A stretch of 64,000 nt of DNA from Methylobacterium oryzihabitans (GCF_004004555.2 NZ_SACP01000011.1:1-64000); one strand, 5' to 3'. Counted from the first letter of the stretch, positions 19,211-27,369 are shown. Program-made: numbers and translations. The notes: generated by a model from the sequence alone, not told the origin.

Positions 19211-20113
19211 ATGCGCATGAATTTCACGCCTCAGCAGCTCACGGCGTTCCTGCATCTCGCCCGCAGCGGCAGCTTCGGCGAGGCGGCGCGGCGGCACGGC
19301 GTGTCGCAGCCGGCGCTCAGCCGCACGATCCAGCAGATGGAGGCCGCCCTCGGCCGGCGGCTGTTCGACCGCACCACCCGCAGCGTCGTGCCGACGCCGA
19401 CCGGTCTGGAGCTGCGCCGGATCGCCGAGACGCTGGTGGCCGAGTTCGACAGCGCCGCCGACGACCTCGCCCGCTTCGTCGAGGGGCGCAGCGGCCGGGT
19501 CGCCGTCGCGGCCCTGCCGTCGATCGCCGCGGTGCTGCTCGCCCCCGCCATCGCGCGCTTCCGCGAGCGCCACCCGGAGGTCGAGGTCGCGGTGCTCGAC
19601 GGCCTGTCGGGTCCGGTGCTCGACGCGGTGGCGGCGGGTGGGGCCGATCTCGGCCTGACGATCCGCCCGCCCGCGCAGGCCACCCTGGTCTACCGGCCGC
19701 TGCTCGCCGACGAGTTCGGCCTCGTCTGCCGCCCGGAGGACGCGCCAGCCGGGGAGGGGCCACTGCCCTGGTCGGTGTTCGAGGGCCGGCCCTTCGTCGC
19801 GATGGCGCCGGCGAGCAGCGTCCGGCAGATGACCGACGCGGCCTTCCTCCAGGCCGGGCTCGCGGTGCCGCCGCTCTACGGCTGCGCGTTCCTCGGCACG
19901 GTCGGCCCGATGGTCGCGGCCGGCCTCGGCCTCACCGCCCTGCCGCGGCTGACGCTGCCGCTGCTCGGGTCGTTCGGCCTCGTCTGGCGCCGCCTCGAAC
20001 GGCCGGTGATGCGCCGGCCGATGGGGGTGGTGACCCGCGCCGGCCGCAGTCCGGCCCCGGCGGTGCTCGCCTTCCTGGCCGAGCTGGAGCGGCAGGCGAA
20101 GGCGATGCGCTGA
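19211..20113 (+). CDS. LysR-family transcription regulator
   Basis: A 300-residue LTTR. The N-terminal winged helix is clear: LTAFLHLARSGSFGEAARRHG, cited here as LTAFLHLARS and GEAARRHGVSQPALSRTI. The effector domain follows, with GRSGRVAVAALPS and GLGLTALPRL. It is divergent from the CitMHS gene, and the 97-bp intergenic contains an AT-rich TATATATTGATAA stretch suited to the shared promoter. The last 97 bp (20017-20113) are duplicated downstream of the HigBA module at 20839-20934, so the 3' end of this gene is a recombination boundary. Confidence 0.9.
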   Translation: MRMNFTPQQLTAFLHLARSGSFGEAARRHGVSQPALSRTIQQMEAALGRRLFDRTTRSVVPTPTGLELRRIAETLVAEFDSAADDLARFVEGRSGRVAVAALPSIAAVLLAPAIARFRERHPEVEVAVLDGLSGPVLDAVAAGGADLGLTIRPPAQATLVYRPLLADEFGLVCRPEDAPAGEGPLPWSVFEGRPFVAMAPASSVRQMTDAAFLQAGLAVPPLYGCAFLGTVGPMVAAGLGLTALPRLTLPLLGSFGLVWRRLERPVMRRPMGVVTRAGRSPAPAVLAFLAELERQAKAMR

Positions 20114-20176
20114 GCAGAGTTGCCCGTGCCAAGCCGCTCAGCTTCCTGTCGGGAACGGGCCCAACGGATCGGCCTT

Positions 20177-20488
20177 TCAGGCCGCGACGGGCTCGATCGC
20201 CGCCAGCTCGGCCGCCATGCTGACCTCGAGCGTCCGCAGGTCGAAATCCCGCTGGAGGTTGGCCCAGAACTCGGCCGAGTTGCCGAACAGCCTGCCGAGC
20301 CGGAGCGCCATCTGGGGCGTCACGGGCTGCTTCTGATCCAGCAGGTCGTAGAGCGTCTGACGCGAGACGCCGAGGCGGCGGGCGACTTCGGTCTTGGGCA
20401 GGTCGACGCCCGGCAGGATGTCCTCCCGCAGGATCGCGCCGGGATGCACGGGCGGCAGGCCGGCGAGCAGAGGGTTTCCGTTCATCAT
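20177..20488 (-). CDS. higA: HigA-family antitoxin
   Basis: A 103-residue XRE-type protein. PPVHPGAILREDILPG is the HigA/VapI start; TEVARRLGVSRQTLYDLLDQK is the helix-turn-helix; GRLFGNSAEFWANLQRDFDLR follows as in the family. It neutralises HigB and represses the operon. Two adjacent ATG codons (20488, 20485) follow GAGAGGAG. It lies 11 bp after higB, the toxin-first order normal for HigBA. Confidence 0.92.
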   Translation of the reverse strand: MMNGNPLLAGLPPVHPGAILREDILPGVDLPKTEVARRLGVSRQTLYDLLDQKQPVTPQMALRLGRLFGNSAEFWANLQRDFDLRTLEVSMAAELAAIEPVAA

Positions 20489-20499
20489 CCCCACTCCTC

Positions 20500-20778
20500 T
20501 CAGTGGTAATCTTCCAGATCGACGTCGATCGCGTCCGGCGCATCCCATGCGAATGTCAGGCGGTCATTCGCGCTGGCATTGACCGCATCGGTGCCCTTCC
20601 TGTCGCCGCCCAACTCGTCGAAGCGGTAGCCGGGAAGATTCATGTCCTCCGGCTTCGTGGCCGCATTGAGCTGGACGAGGAGCCGGGCGATGCGATCCGT
20701 GTTCGGGACGCTGAGCTTCCGGGTCTCGCCCTTCTCGGCGAACCGGCGCAGGCCCTTGTCCTTGAACGATCGGATCAT
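20500..20778 (-). CDS. higB: HigB-family toxin (RelE/ParE fold)
   Basis: A 92-residue toxin: MIRSFKDKGLRRFAEKG, LNAATKPEDMNLPGYRFDELGGDRKGT and the C-terminal AIDVDLEDYH match HigB host-inhibition proteins, which cleave mRNA on the ribosome. The segment NASANDRLTFAW has Asp where homologues usually carry an aromatic residue before RLTF, a possible weakening of activity. It is the first gene of the operon and has an operator-like palindrome at 20784-20808. Confidence 0.9.
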   Translation of the reverse strand: MIRSFKDKGLRRFAEKGETRKLSVPNTDRIARLLVQLNAATKPEDMNLPGYRFDELGGDRKGTDAVNASANDRLTFAWDAPDAIDVDLEDYH

Positions 20779-20783
20779 ATCTC

Positions 20784-20808
20784 AGATGTAAGGCACAAGC
20801 TTACATCT
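20784..20808. promoter_or_regulatory. HigA operator candidate
   Basis: AGATGTAAG (20784-20792) and CTTACATCT (20800-20808) are perfect 9-bp inverted repeats around a 7-bp spacer, starting 6 bp upstream of the higB start. Position and symmetry fit autorepression by the HigA-HigB complex. Confidence 0.65.
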
Positions 20809-20944
20809 GTCAAGCAACACCTGACAGAGCAGGGACCTGCCGATGGGGTGGTGACCCGCGCCGGCCGCAGTCCAGCCCCGGCAGTGCTGGCCTTCCTGGC
20901 CGAACTGGAGCGGCAGGCGACGGCGATGCGGTAGGTCCCGCGCC

Positions 20945-21115
20945 TCAGCGGGTGTGGAGCTCCGAGGGCCACATCCCGGCCCGCTCGATGCCGACGATCA
21001 GCACCACGACCGCAAGGGTCGCCGCCAGCACCACCAGCAGGGTGCGCCCGGGCGTGCCGCGGGCGATGAGGAACAGCACCAGCAGGAGCGAGACGACGGA
21101 GACGGCGATGTCCAT
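20945..21115 (-). CDS. Small membrane protein, 56 residues
   Basis: ATG 21113-21115 opens a frame reading MDIAVSVVSLLLVLFLIARG, then TPGRTLLVVLAATLAVVVLIVG and a short polar end ERAGMWPSELHTR. Two hydrophobic segments fill most of it. It starts 24 bp after the stop of the RND adaptor gene on the same strand and is probably co-transcribed. It might be an accessory subunit of the pump, or unrelated. No family was recognised. Confidence 0.6.
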   Translation of the reverse strand: MDIAVSVVSLLLVLFLIARGTPGRTLLVVLAATLAVVVLIVGIERAGMWPSELHTR

Positions 21116-21139
21116 GCAGACGGTCCTGTATCGGGCGGA

Positions 21140-22378
21140 TCAGCGGGTGGTCGGCGCTGCCTCGTTCGCCGCCCGCCGGTCGGCCGCCGCCCGCGGCTCG
21201 GCGGCCGGATCGTCGCGGCGGAGGCCGACCTTCTGGTTCTGCCGCAGCAATTGCAGGTGGTCCACCGCGATGCGGGTGCCGGGCTTGAGGCCGTTCACGA
21301 TCGCGGTCCGGTCGCCATAGGCTTCCCCGGTCTCGACCGGCACCATCGTGACGGTGCCGTCGTCGGCCACCGACCACACGATGCGCTGGTCGAGCTGCGC
21401 CGAGAGCGCGACGGTCGGCACCAGCAGCCGCTCCTCGGTGCCGACCTGGACCCGGGTGCGCACGAACTGGCCCGGCAGGTAGCGCTCGTCGCCGTTCGAC
21501 AGCCAGGCCCGCACCAGCCGCCGGGCGGTGCGGGGATCGAAGCGGTTGTCGAGGCGGTAGATCTCGGCCTGCCGCTCCTCCTGGCCGCCGGCGGACAGGA
21601 CCGCGATCGACGCCTTGCCGCCGGCGAGCGCCCCGCGCACCGCCTCTGAATCCTCCAACGACAAGGCGACCTGGACCTCGATCGGATCGACCTGGACCAC
21701 GCTGACGAGCTGGCTGGTGTTCTCGTTGACGAGGTCGCCGATGTTGACGTCGGAGATGCTGGCGCGGCCGTCGAACGGGGCGCGGATGACCGCGAATTCG
21801 AGGTTGAGCTTCTGGCGGGCGATGCTGGCCTCGGCCTCCTTGACCCGGCTCGCCGCCACCGCCTTGTTGCTCTCGAGCTGCTGGAAGCGCTGCTCGGAGG
21901 CGTAGCCTTTGTCGGCGAGCGGCTGGGTGCGCTCGACCTCGGCCCCCGCGAAGGCGAGTTGGGCGAGCGCCTGCTGGCGCTGCGCCTCGGCGGTCTGGAG
22001 GGCGACCTCGAACGGCCGCGGGTCGATGCGGAACAGGATCTGCCCCTTCCTCACCGTGCCGCCGGGCTCGAACGGCCGCTCGGTGACGATGCCGGTCACC
22101 CGCGGCTGGAGCGCGGCGTCCTTCGGCGACACGATCACGCCGGTATACTGGAACGCCACCGGCACCGTCTCGGTGGCCGCCGTGGCGACGCGCACGTCGA
22201 AGTCGGGCTTGCCGGCATCCTTCGGCGCCTCGGGTTTCGGCGCCACGAGGCGGGCGAACGGTCCCGGCAGGCGCTCGGCCAGCCCCGCCGGCACCGGTCG
22301 CCCGGCCGCGACCCACGCCCCGGCACCGGCCGCGACCACGGCGGCGGCGACGAGGGCGCGACGAACCCATGGGCGCAC
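21140..22378 (-). CDS. RND efflux periplasmic adaptor (membrane fusion protein)
   Basis: A 412-residue HlyD/AcrA-type adaptor. After an N-terminal anchor (VRRALVAAAVVAAGAGAWVAA), the barrel-sandwich starts at YTGVIVSPKDAALQPRVTG and GGTVRKGQILFRIDP; a coiled-coil hairpin follows (QTAEAQRQQALAQL to ARQKLNLEFAVIRAPFDG). It links the inner-membrane pump to an outer-membrane channel. GTG 22378 has AAGGAG eight bases upstream. Unusually it faces away from its pump gene, which lies 157 bp to the right on the other strand, so both share a divergent promoter. Confidence 0.9.
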   Translation of the reverse strand: MRPWVRRALVAAAVVAAGAGAWVAAGRPVPAGLAERLPGPFARLVAPKPEAPKDAGKPDFDVRVATAATETVPVAFQYTGVIVSPKDAALQPRVTGIVTERPFEPGGTVRKGQILFRIDPRPFEVALQTAEAQRQQALAQLAFAGAEVERTQPLADKGYASEQRFQQLESNKAVAASRVKEAEASIARQKLNLEFAVIRAPFDGRASISDVNIGDLVNENTSQLVSVVQVDPIEVQVALSLEDSEAVRGALAGGKASIAVLSAGGQEERQAEIYRLDNRFDPRTARRLVRAWLSNGDERYLPGQFVRTRVQVGTEERLLVPTVALSAQLDQRIVWSVADDGTVTMVPVETGEAYGDRTAIVNGLKPGTRIAVDHLQLLRQNQKVGLRRDDPAAEPRAAADRRAANEAAPTTR

Positions 22379-22535
22379 GGGGGGCTCTCCTTGACGGGGG
22401 GATCCCCTCTGCAACCCGGGCCGGCGCGGCGAGGTTCCCGGACGGGAACCGGCCACCCCGGCCATCGTTGCTCCCGGTGCCGCGCCGCCCGGGCCTCGGG
22501 CCGACCTCGCGCGGGCCCGCAGCCGAGACCCCGGG

Positions 22536-25500
22536 ATGTTCGCCTTCTTCGTCGACCGGCCCGTGCTCGCGGGCGTGATCTCGGTCCTCATCACGCTGAT
22601 CGGCGCCGTCGCCGGCTTCACCCTGCCGATCGCCCAGTTCCCCGAGATCGCGCCGCCGATCATCAACGTCCAGGCGACCTATCCCGGCGCCAGCGCCGAG
22701 CAGGCCTACGAGGCGATCGCGATCCCGCTGGAGCAGGAGATCAACGGCGCCCAGAGCCTCATCTACATCAGCTCGACCAGCAATTCCGACGGCAGCGTCA
22801 ACCTCGACGCCACCTTCGAGGTCGGCTCCGACCTCAACGCCGCCGCCGCCGAGGTGCTGACGCGCGCCCAGCGCGCCGAGGCACGGCTGCCGCAGGCGGT
22901 GCGCGACCAGGGGCTCGAGATCGTCAAGAGCTCGCGCCAGCGCCTCGGCAACGTCGTGCTCCACAGCGACGACAACACCTACGACGAGCTGTTCCTGTCG
23001 AACTGGGCCGAGACCCAGGTCATCAAGCCCCTGCGCCGGGTGCAGGGCATGGGCCGGATCATCAACTTCTCGAACCAGCGCTACGCCATGCGGATCTGGC
23101 TCGATCCGGCCCGGATGGAATCGCTCGGCCTCGGCCCGACCGCAATCGTCGAGGCGATCAACCAGCAGAACGCCCAGATCACGGTGGGCTCGCTCGGCCG
23201 CGAGCCGGTGCGGCAGGCCCCGGCCTTCGAGTTGCAGATCGTCACCAAGGGCCGGCTCACCGAGGCGAAGGAATTCGCCGACATCGTGATCCGGGCCAAT
23301 CCCGACGGCTCGGTGGTGCGGGTGCGCGACGTCGGCCGGGTCGAGCTCGGCTCCGAGCAGTACGGCAGCCGCTCGACCTTCGACAACCGGCCCGCCGCCT
23401 CGCTCGGCATCTTCCAGAACCCCGAGGCCAACGCCGTCGAGGTGATGAAGGGCGTCCGCGCCACGATGGCCGACCTGGAAAAGCGGTTTCCCCCAGGGCT
23501 GAAGTACAAGATCGCGCTGGACCGCACCGAGTTCGTCAACGCCTCGATCCACGAGGTCTACAAGACCCTGTTCGAGGCGATCCTGATCGTGATCGTCGTG
23601 ACCTACGTCTTCCTGCAGAACTGGCGCGCGACGCTGATTCCGGCGATCGCGGTGCCGGTGGCGCTGATCGGCACCTTCGGGCCGATGGCGGCGCTCGGCT
23701 TCTCGTTCAACACGCTGAGCCTGCTCGGGCTGGTGCTGGCGGTCGGCCTCGTGGTCGACGACGCGATCATCGTGGTCGAGAACACCGAGCGCCTGATGGC
23801 GGAGGGGCAGGAGCCGCGCGAGGCCGCCCGCGAGGCGGTCAACGAGGTCGCCGCCCCGGTCATCGCCACCACGCTGGTGCTCGCCGCCCTGTTCGTGCCG
23901 GTCGCCTTCATCCCGGGGCTGACCGGCCAGCTCTACAACCAGTTCGCCCTCACCATCGCGATCTCGGTGCTGATCTCGGCGGTGGTCTCGCTGACCCTGA
24001 CGCCGGCGCTCTGCGCCCTGCTGCTGCGGCCGCATCACGGCGAGGATCGCAGCCGCTGGCGCGCGCCCTTGCGCTGGTTCAACCGCGTCCTCGACCGCAG
24101 CGCCGACGCGGTCACGGCCTCGACGGACACGCTGTCGCGCCACCTCGTCGTCACCGGGTTCGTCTTCCTCGCCTTCGCCGGCGCGACGGTGTGGCTGGTG
24201 AGCGCGCGTCCCTCCGCCTTCGTGCCGCAGGAGGACCAGGGCTACTTCTTCGCCGACATCGCGATGCCGAAGGGCGCCGCGGTCTCCCGCACCGCCGCGA
24301 TGGTGCGGGAGGTCGGCGAGGCGGCGATGGCCGAGCCGGCCGCCGCCAACACGATCGGGGTCGCGGGCCGCGGCATCCTCGCCGACGTCACCGCGCCGTT
24401 CTACGGCTTCCAGATCCCGACCTTGAAGCCGTGGGACGAGCGCGAGGACACGGTCACGGACGTGATCGCGAAGCTGAAGGCGAAGTTCAGGAACCACCCG
24501 GACGGCGTGCTGCGGATCGTCGATCCCTCGCCGCTGCCGGGGCTCGGCTCCCGCGGCGGCCTGACGCTCGAACTTCAGGACCGCAGCGGCGACGGCGGGC
24601 TGAAGCTCGCGCGGGCCGCCGACGACTTCATCGCCGAGATGAAGACACTGCCGGAGATCGGCGGCGCCACCGCCACCACGAGCTACGGCGTGCCGCAACT
24701 GCGGCTCGACATCGACCGCGCCAAAGCCGAGCAGCTCGGCGTCGGCCTCCAGAGCCTGTTCGACGCGCTCGGCACCTATGTCGGCTCGTCCTTCGTCAAC
24801 CTCTTCAACCGGTTCGGCTTCGTCTACCAGGTCTACGTCCAGAGCGAGTCGGACGGGCGCCGGACGCTCGCCGACCTGTCGCGCCTGACGGTGCCGAACA
24901 ACCGCGGCGAGCCGGTGCAGATCGGCTCGCTCATCACCCCGCGCTTCGTCAGCGGGCCGACGGCGGTGCTGTCCTACAACACCTATCCGGCGGTCGAGAT
25001 CGCGGTCGACACCGCCGAGACGTCGAGTTCCGGCTCGGCCATCGCGGCGATCGAGGCCCTGGCCGATCGGGTGCTGCCGCGGGACTACGCCGTCGAGTGG
25101 ACCGAGGTCGCCTACCAGGAAAAGATCGCCGCCGGCTACGCGCCGCTGATCTTCGGCCTCGGCGTGGTGATGATCGTGCTGCTGCTGGCCGGCCAGTACG
25201 AGAGCCTGCGCCTGCCCTTCGTGGTGATCCTGGCGACGCCGCTCGCGGTGTTCGGCGCGGTCGGGGCGCTGGCCCTGCGCGACCTGCCCCTCGACGTGTT
25301 CGGGCAGATCGGCCTGCTGCTGCTGGTCGGGCTGGCGGCCAAGAACTCGATCCTGCTCGTCTCCTTCGCCAAGGAGCTGCGCGAGGGCGGGGCGGACGCG
25401 CTGCACGCGGCGCAGGAGGCGGTGCGGCTGCGGATGCGGCCGATCCTGATGACCTCCTTCGCCTTCATCCTCGGCTGCGTGCCGCTCGCGCTCGCCAGCG

Positions 25501-25670
25501 GCGCCAGTGCCAACGCCCGGATCTCGATCGGCACCGTGGTGATCGGCGGGCTGCTGGTGGCGACGGTCCTCACCCTGTTCGTGACGCCGGTCTTCTACGT
25601 CGCCGCCGAGCGGCTGCGCCTGGGCCGCCGCGGGGCGGAACCGGAGGCGACGGCGCAGCCGGCGGAGTAG
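22536..25670 (+). CDS. RND multidrug efflux transporter (HAE1 family)
   Basis: A 1044-residue inner-membrane pump of normal HAE1 length. MFAFFVDRPVLAGVISVLITL is TM1 (cited as FFVDRPVLAGVISVL); the TM4 proton-relay aspartates are in GLVVDDAIIVVEN at about residue 406. Each half has a large periplasmic loop. LAAKNSILLVSFAKELREGG and MRPILMTSFAFILGCVPLALA are the matching second-half motifs. The pump exports hydrophobic drugs or solvents using proton influx. No outer-membrane channel gene is adjacent, so it must use one encoded elsewhere. Confidence 0.95.
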   Translation: MFAFFVDRPVLAGVISVLITLIGAVAGFTLPIAQFPEIAPPIINVQATYPGASAEQAYEAIAIPLEQEINGAQSLIYISSTSNSDGSVNLDATFEVGSDLNAAAAEVLTRAQRAEARLPQAVRDQGLEIVKSSRQRLGNVVLHSDDNTYDELFLSNWAETQVIKPLRRVQGMGRIINFSNQRYAMRIWLDPARMESLGLGPTAIVEAINQQNAQITVGSLGREPVRQAPAFELQIVTKGRLTEAKEFADIVIRANPDGSVVRVRDVGRVELGSEQYGSRSTFDNRPAASLGIFQNPEANAVEVMKGVRATMADLEKRFPPGLKYKIALDRTEFVNASIHEVYKTLFEAILIVIVVTYVFLQNWRATLIPAIAVPVALIGTFGPMAALGFSFNTLSLLGLVLAVGLVVDDAIIVVENTERLMAEGQEPREAAREAVNEVAAPVIATTLVLAALFVPVAFIPGLTGQLYNQFALTIAISVLISAVVSLTLTPALCALLLRPHHGEDRSRWRAPLRWFNRVLDRSADAVTASTDTLSRHLVVTGFVFLAFAGATVWLVSARPSAFVPQEDQGYFFADIAMPKGAAVSRTAAMVREVGEAAMAEPAAANTIGVAGRGILADVTAPFYGFQIPTLKPWDEREDTVTDVIAKLKAKFRNHPDGVLRIVDPSPLPGLGSRGGLTLELQDRSGDGGLKLARAADDFIAEMKTLPEIGGATATTSYGVPQLRLDIDRAKAEQLGVGLQSLFDALGTYVGSSFVNLFNRFGFVYQVYVQSESDGRRTLADLSRLTVPNNRGEPVQIGSLITPRFVSGPTAVLSYNTYPAVEIAVDTAETSSSGSAIAAIEALADRVLPRDYAVEWTEVAYQEKIAAGYAPLIFGLGVVMIVLLLAGQYESLRLPFVVILATPLAVFGAVGALALRDLPLDVFGQIGLLLLVGLAAKNSILLVSFAKELREGGADALHAAQEAVRLRMRPILMTSFAFILGCVPLALASGASANARISIGTVVIGGLLVATVLTLFVTPVFYVAAERLRLGRRGAEPEATAQPAE

Positions 25671-25743
25671 TGGAGAATTTTTCCGACGAATCACTCAGTC
25701 ATTGAAGCGCCCCGGCACTCGCTTGTCGATGACATGAGCCATC

Positions 25744-26010
25744 TCAACTCTTTGCAGGCCGCGCGTTGAAACCAGCCTCTATGATTTGCAAGGCGTATTT
25801 TTCGACGTATTCACGCATTTCTGCACTCAAATCCTGCGATTCGGCATCTACATTTGCATTCCTTACAGAATTACTGACTATTTTCATCAATGCGGACTGA
25901 ATACCGGAGTTGGGGGCGAGCTGACCCACCGCATTAATCAATGATTTCAAGACGAATTCCTGGGCAGAAAGTCGTCCTTGAATTTGCAGAACCAGATTGT
26001 CTTCGATCAT
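25744..26010 (-). CDS. Hypothetical protein, third gene of the mqsRA operon
   Basis: An 88-residue, mostly helical soluble protein (MIEDNLVLQIQGRL ... AQEFVLKSLINAVGQ). ATG 26010 has GGGAGG six bases upstream and lies 10 bp after the mqsA stop, so it is in the same operon. Base composition is much richer in A+T than the flanks, like mqsR and mqsA. No family is recognised. It could be an accessory part of the toxin-antitoxin module or a passenger. Confidence 0.7.
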   Translation of the reverse strand: MIEDNLVLQIQGRLSAQEFVLKSLINAVGQLAPNSGIQSALMKIVSNSVRNANVDAESQDLSAEMREYVEKYALQIIEAGFNARPAKS

Positions 26011-26020
26011 TTCGGCCTCC

Positions 26021-26605
26021 CTATGCAACAATTACTGACGGATCTACGCGCGAGCCGCTAAACCAGACGGAACTTCCAATGAGATGGATTTCTTGCCCCC
26101 AATCTTGTCGCCCATGCGTGAATTTCACAGTCATGCTCGCCGGAAAATCCGCATTCACAAAAGAAATAGCGTCTATATTGTCACGATACTCATAAATATC
26201 CGGCTCGTTGATTTTTTCCAGTTCGTCAGGATGGCGCTCCAATATTCTGAGGAGATTGCTCAAACCTTTGCTCGGCAAAACTTCTCCGCTTTCATATTTT
26301 TGGAATGCGTTCACGCCACCACCGATACGGTGGCCGGCATCCCGCTGCGTCAATCCAAGCTGAAGACGAATTCGTCGAATCTCGCTCGGCTCAAGCAGAT
26401 TGTCGACGCGAGTTTTCATTTCCGCCAGCGCTTTATCCGAAACCTTCATGTCTTCGGGAGTATGGATTCCCTCATCACAGCGAGAGCAATACCAGCCGGG
26501 CATTCCGACAATTTTTGTTTCCGTCTTGCAAGACAGAGCTATGAGCCTTAGCCCTCTTTCCATCCTTGACCCATCCTCTGGGCAAAGCGGGCAAGATCCA
26601 GACAT
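26021..26605 (-). CDS. mqsA: MqsA-family antitoxin with C-terminal extension
   Basis: A 194-residue protein. Residues 5-8 (CPLC) and 40-43 (CSRC) form the zinc-binding N-terminal domain. The XRE-type C-terminal DNA-binding domain is unmistakable: LGLTQRDAGHRIGGGVNAFQ, KYESGEVLPSKGLSNLLRIL and ERHPDELEKI. E. coli MqsA stops about there at 131 residues; this one continues for about 55 residues (ISFVNADFPASMTVKF, HLIGSSVWFSGSRVDPS), a possible extra domain. It binds and inhibits MqsR and represses the operon. Confidence 0.88.
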   Translation of the reverse strand: MSGSCPLCPEDGSRMERGLRLIALSCKTETKIVGMPGWYCSRCDEGIHTPEDMKVSDKALAEMKTRVDNLLEPSEIRRIRLQLGLTQRDAGHRIGGGVNAFQKYESGEVLPSKGLSNLLRILERHPDELEKINEPDIYEYRDNIDAISFVNADFPASMTVKFTHGRQDWGQEIHLIGSSVWFSGSRVDPSVIVA

Positions 26606-26906
26606 TTAACTTCTCCTTGAACGACAGCAGCATGAATTCAAGAAGGATATCGTCTCGGAATTTCACATACAGCACAGTTTGAGCATAGGGAACGCGATAT
26701 ACATCTTGCCACTCCTGATTACTTCTATGCGACGTCATGGATTTGTAAAAATAATGCGGATCTATCGTTGAAAGAACGGCAGTGATGTCGGAGCGCGAAA
26801 AACCTAAAGCGTAGGCGTCAGCCAAAGCCTTCGAGGTCACTCCGATGCGGTCAGCAGCCCGCTTGAAAGCGCCAAGATCGTGGTGAGGCGTCAACTTCTC
26901 CGGCAC
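26475..26906 (-). CDS. mqsR: MqsR-family mRNA interferase toxin, with read-through tail
   Basis: The first about 100 residues match MqsR: LGFSRSDITAVLSTIDPHYF, YKSMTSHRSNQEWQDVYR, YVKFRDDILLEFMLLSFKEK. Lys, Gln and Tyr of the E. coli active region are retained in FYKSM and WQDVY. MqsR cleaves mRNA at GCU. E. coli MqsR ends at SFKEK; here the frame reads on for about 45 residues (LNVWILPALPRGWVKDG...) across the start of mqsA, overlapping it by 131 bp. The codons AAG TTA AAT contain an out-of-frame TAA, so a one-base insertion may have removed the stop. GTG 26906 has AGGAGG upstream. Confidence 0.85.
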   Translation of the reverse strand: MPEKLTPHHDLGAFKRAADRIGVTSKALADAYALGFSRSDITAVLSTIDPHYFYKSMTSHRSNQEWQDVYRVPYAQTVLYVKFRDDILLEFMLLSFKEKLNVWILPALPRGWVKDGKRAKAHSSVLQDGNKNCRNARLVLLSL

Positions 26907-26921
26907 ACGCCCCCTCCTGAA

Positions 26922-26936
26922 ACACCATGATGGTGT
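26922..26936. promoter_or_regulatory. Palindrome upstream of mqsR (operator candidate)
   Basis: ACACCAT-G-ATGGTGT, a 7-bp perfect inverted repeat around one base, lies 15 bp upstream of the mqsR start. MqsA and its relatives bind short palindromes in their own promoter, so this is the natural candidate. Confidence 0.55.
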
Positions 26937-27057
26937 ATCGGCCTCGCCTCCGCAAGGGCGGATGGCGGCCACGCTTGAACCGCCGCAAGGTCGTGGCGTT
27001 CTGCCACCGGAGGCGGACCGGTCGCCCCGGCCGCCGGAGAACCATGGAGGGAATTGG

Positions 27058-27369
27058 ATGAAGATCGGTCTCGTTCTCGCGACCACGCTTCTCGCCGCGA
27101 CCCCGGTCCTGGCCCAGACCGGCGCGCCCGCGCCGCGCGAGCCCGGCCCGCCGGTGCTGACGACCCCCGCAGTGCCGCCGACCGGCATCGTGCAGGGCGG
27201 CTCGCCCGACATCGCCAATTCGGGTCCGGCCTCGACCGGCACGCTCGCTCGCAGCGGCACCGGCGCCGACAACCTGTCCAACAACACCGCCGCGACCTCG
27301 AACTCCAGCGACCCCGCCCGGGCCATCCCCAATGTCGGCGGAGGCGGCGGAGGCGATTCCGGTCAGTAG
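27058..27369 (+). CDS. Small exported low-complexity protein
   Basis: A 103-residue protein: signal peptide MKIGLVLATTLLAATPVLAQ, then a Pro/Ala/Thr/Ser/Gly-rich mature part ending VGGGGGGDSGQ. GGAGGG precedes ATG 27058. The composition and the phrases PGPPVLTTPAV and NSSDPARA resemble the small exported protein at 57146-57409, so the two may be paralogues. No function is known. It is divergent from the mqsRA operon. Confidence 0.7.
   Translation: MKIGLVLATTLLAATPVLAQTGAPAPREPGPPVLTTPAVPPTGIVQGGSPDIANSGPASTGTLARSGTGADNLSNNTAATSNSSDPARAIPNVGGGGGGDSGQ

Larger units (their letters stand above)
20017..20934. mobile_element. HigBA cassette bounded by a direct repeat of the lysR 3' end
   Basis: The final 97 bp of lysR (20017-20113) recur at 20839-20934 in the same orientation, enclosing only higA, higB and their promoter. 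The second copy lacks one G of a G run and has five or six base changes, mostly silent third-position changes relative to the lysR frame (CCG/CCA, GCG/GCA, CTC/CTG, GAG/GAA, CGC/CGG). That pattern fits a second lysR allele evolving as coding sequence, not a recent tandem copy. No integrase or transposase is present. Confidence 0.6.

Noticed and set aside
20775..25694. A 1639-residue frame antisense to the RND pump and adaptor region
   Set aside because: It is an open antisense frame produced by high GC; composition is His/Asp/Arg-rich and matches no family, while the RND genes on the real strands carry full motifs.
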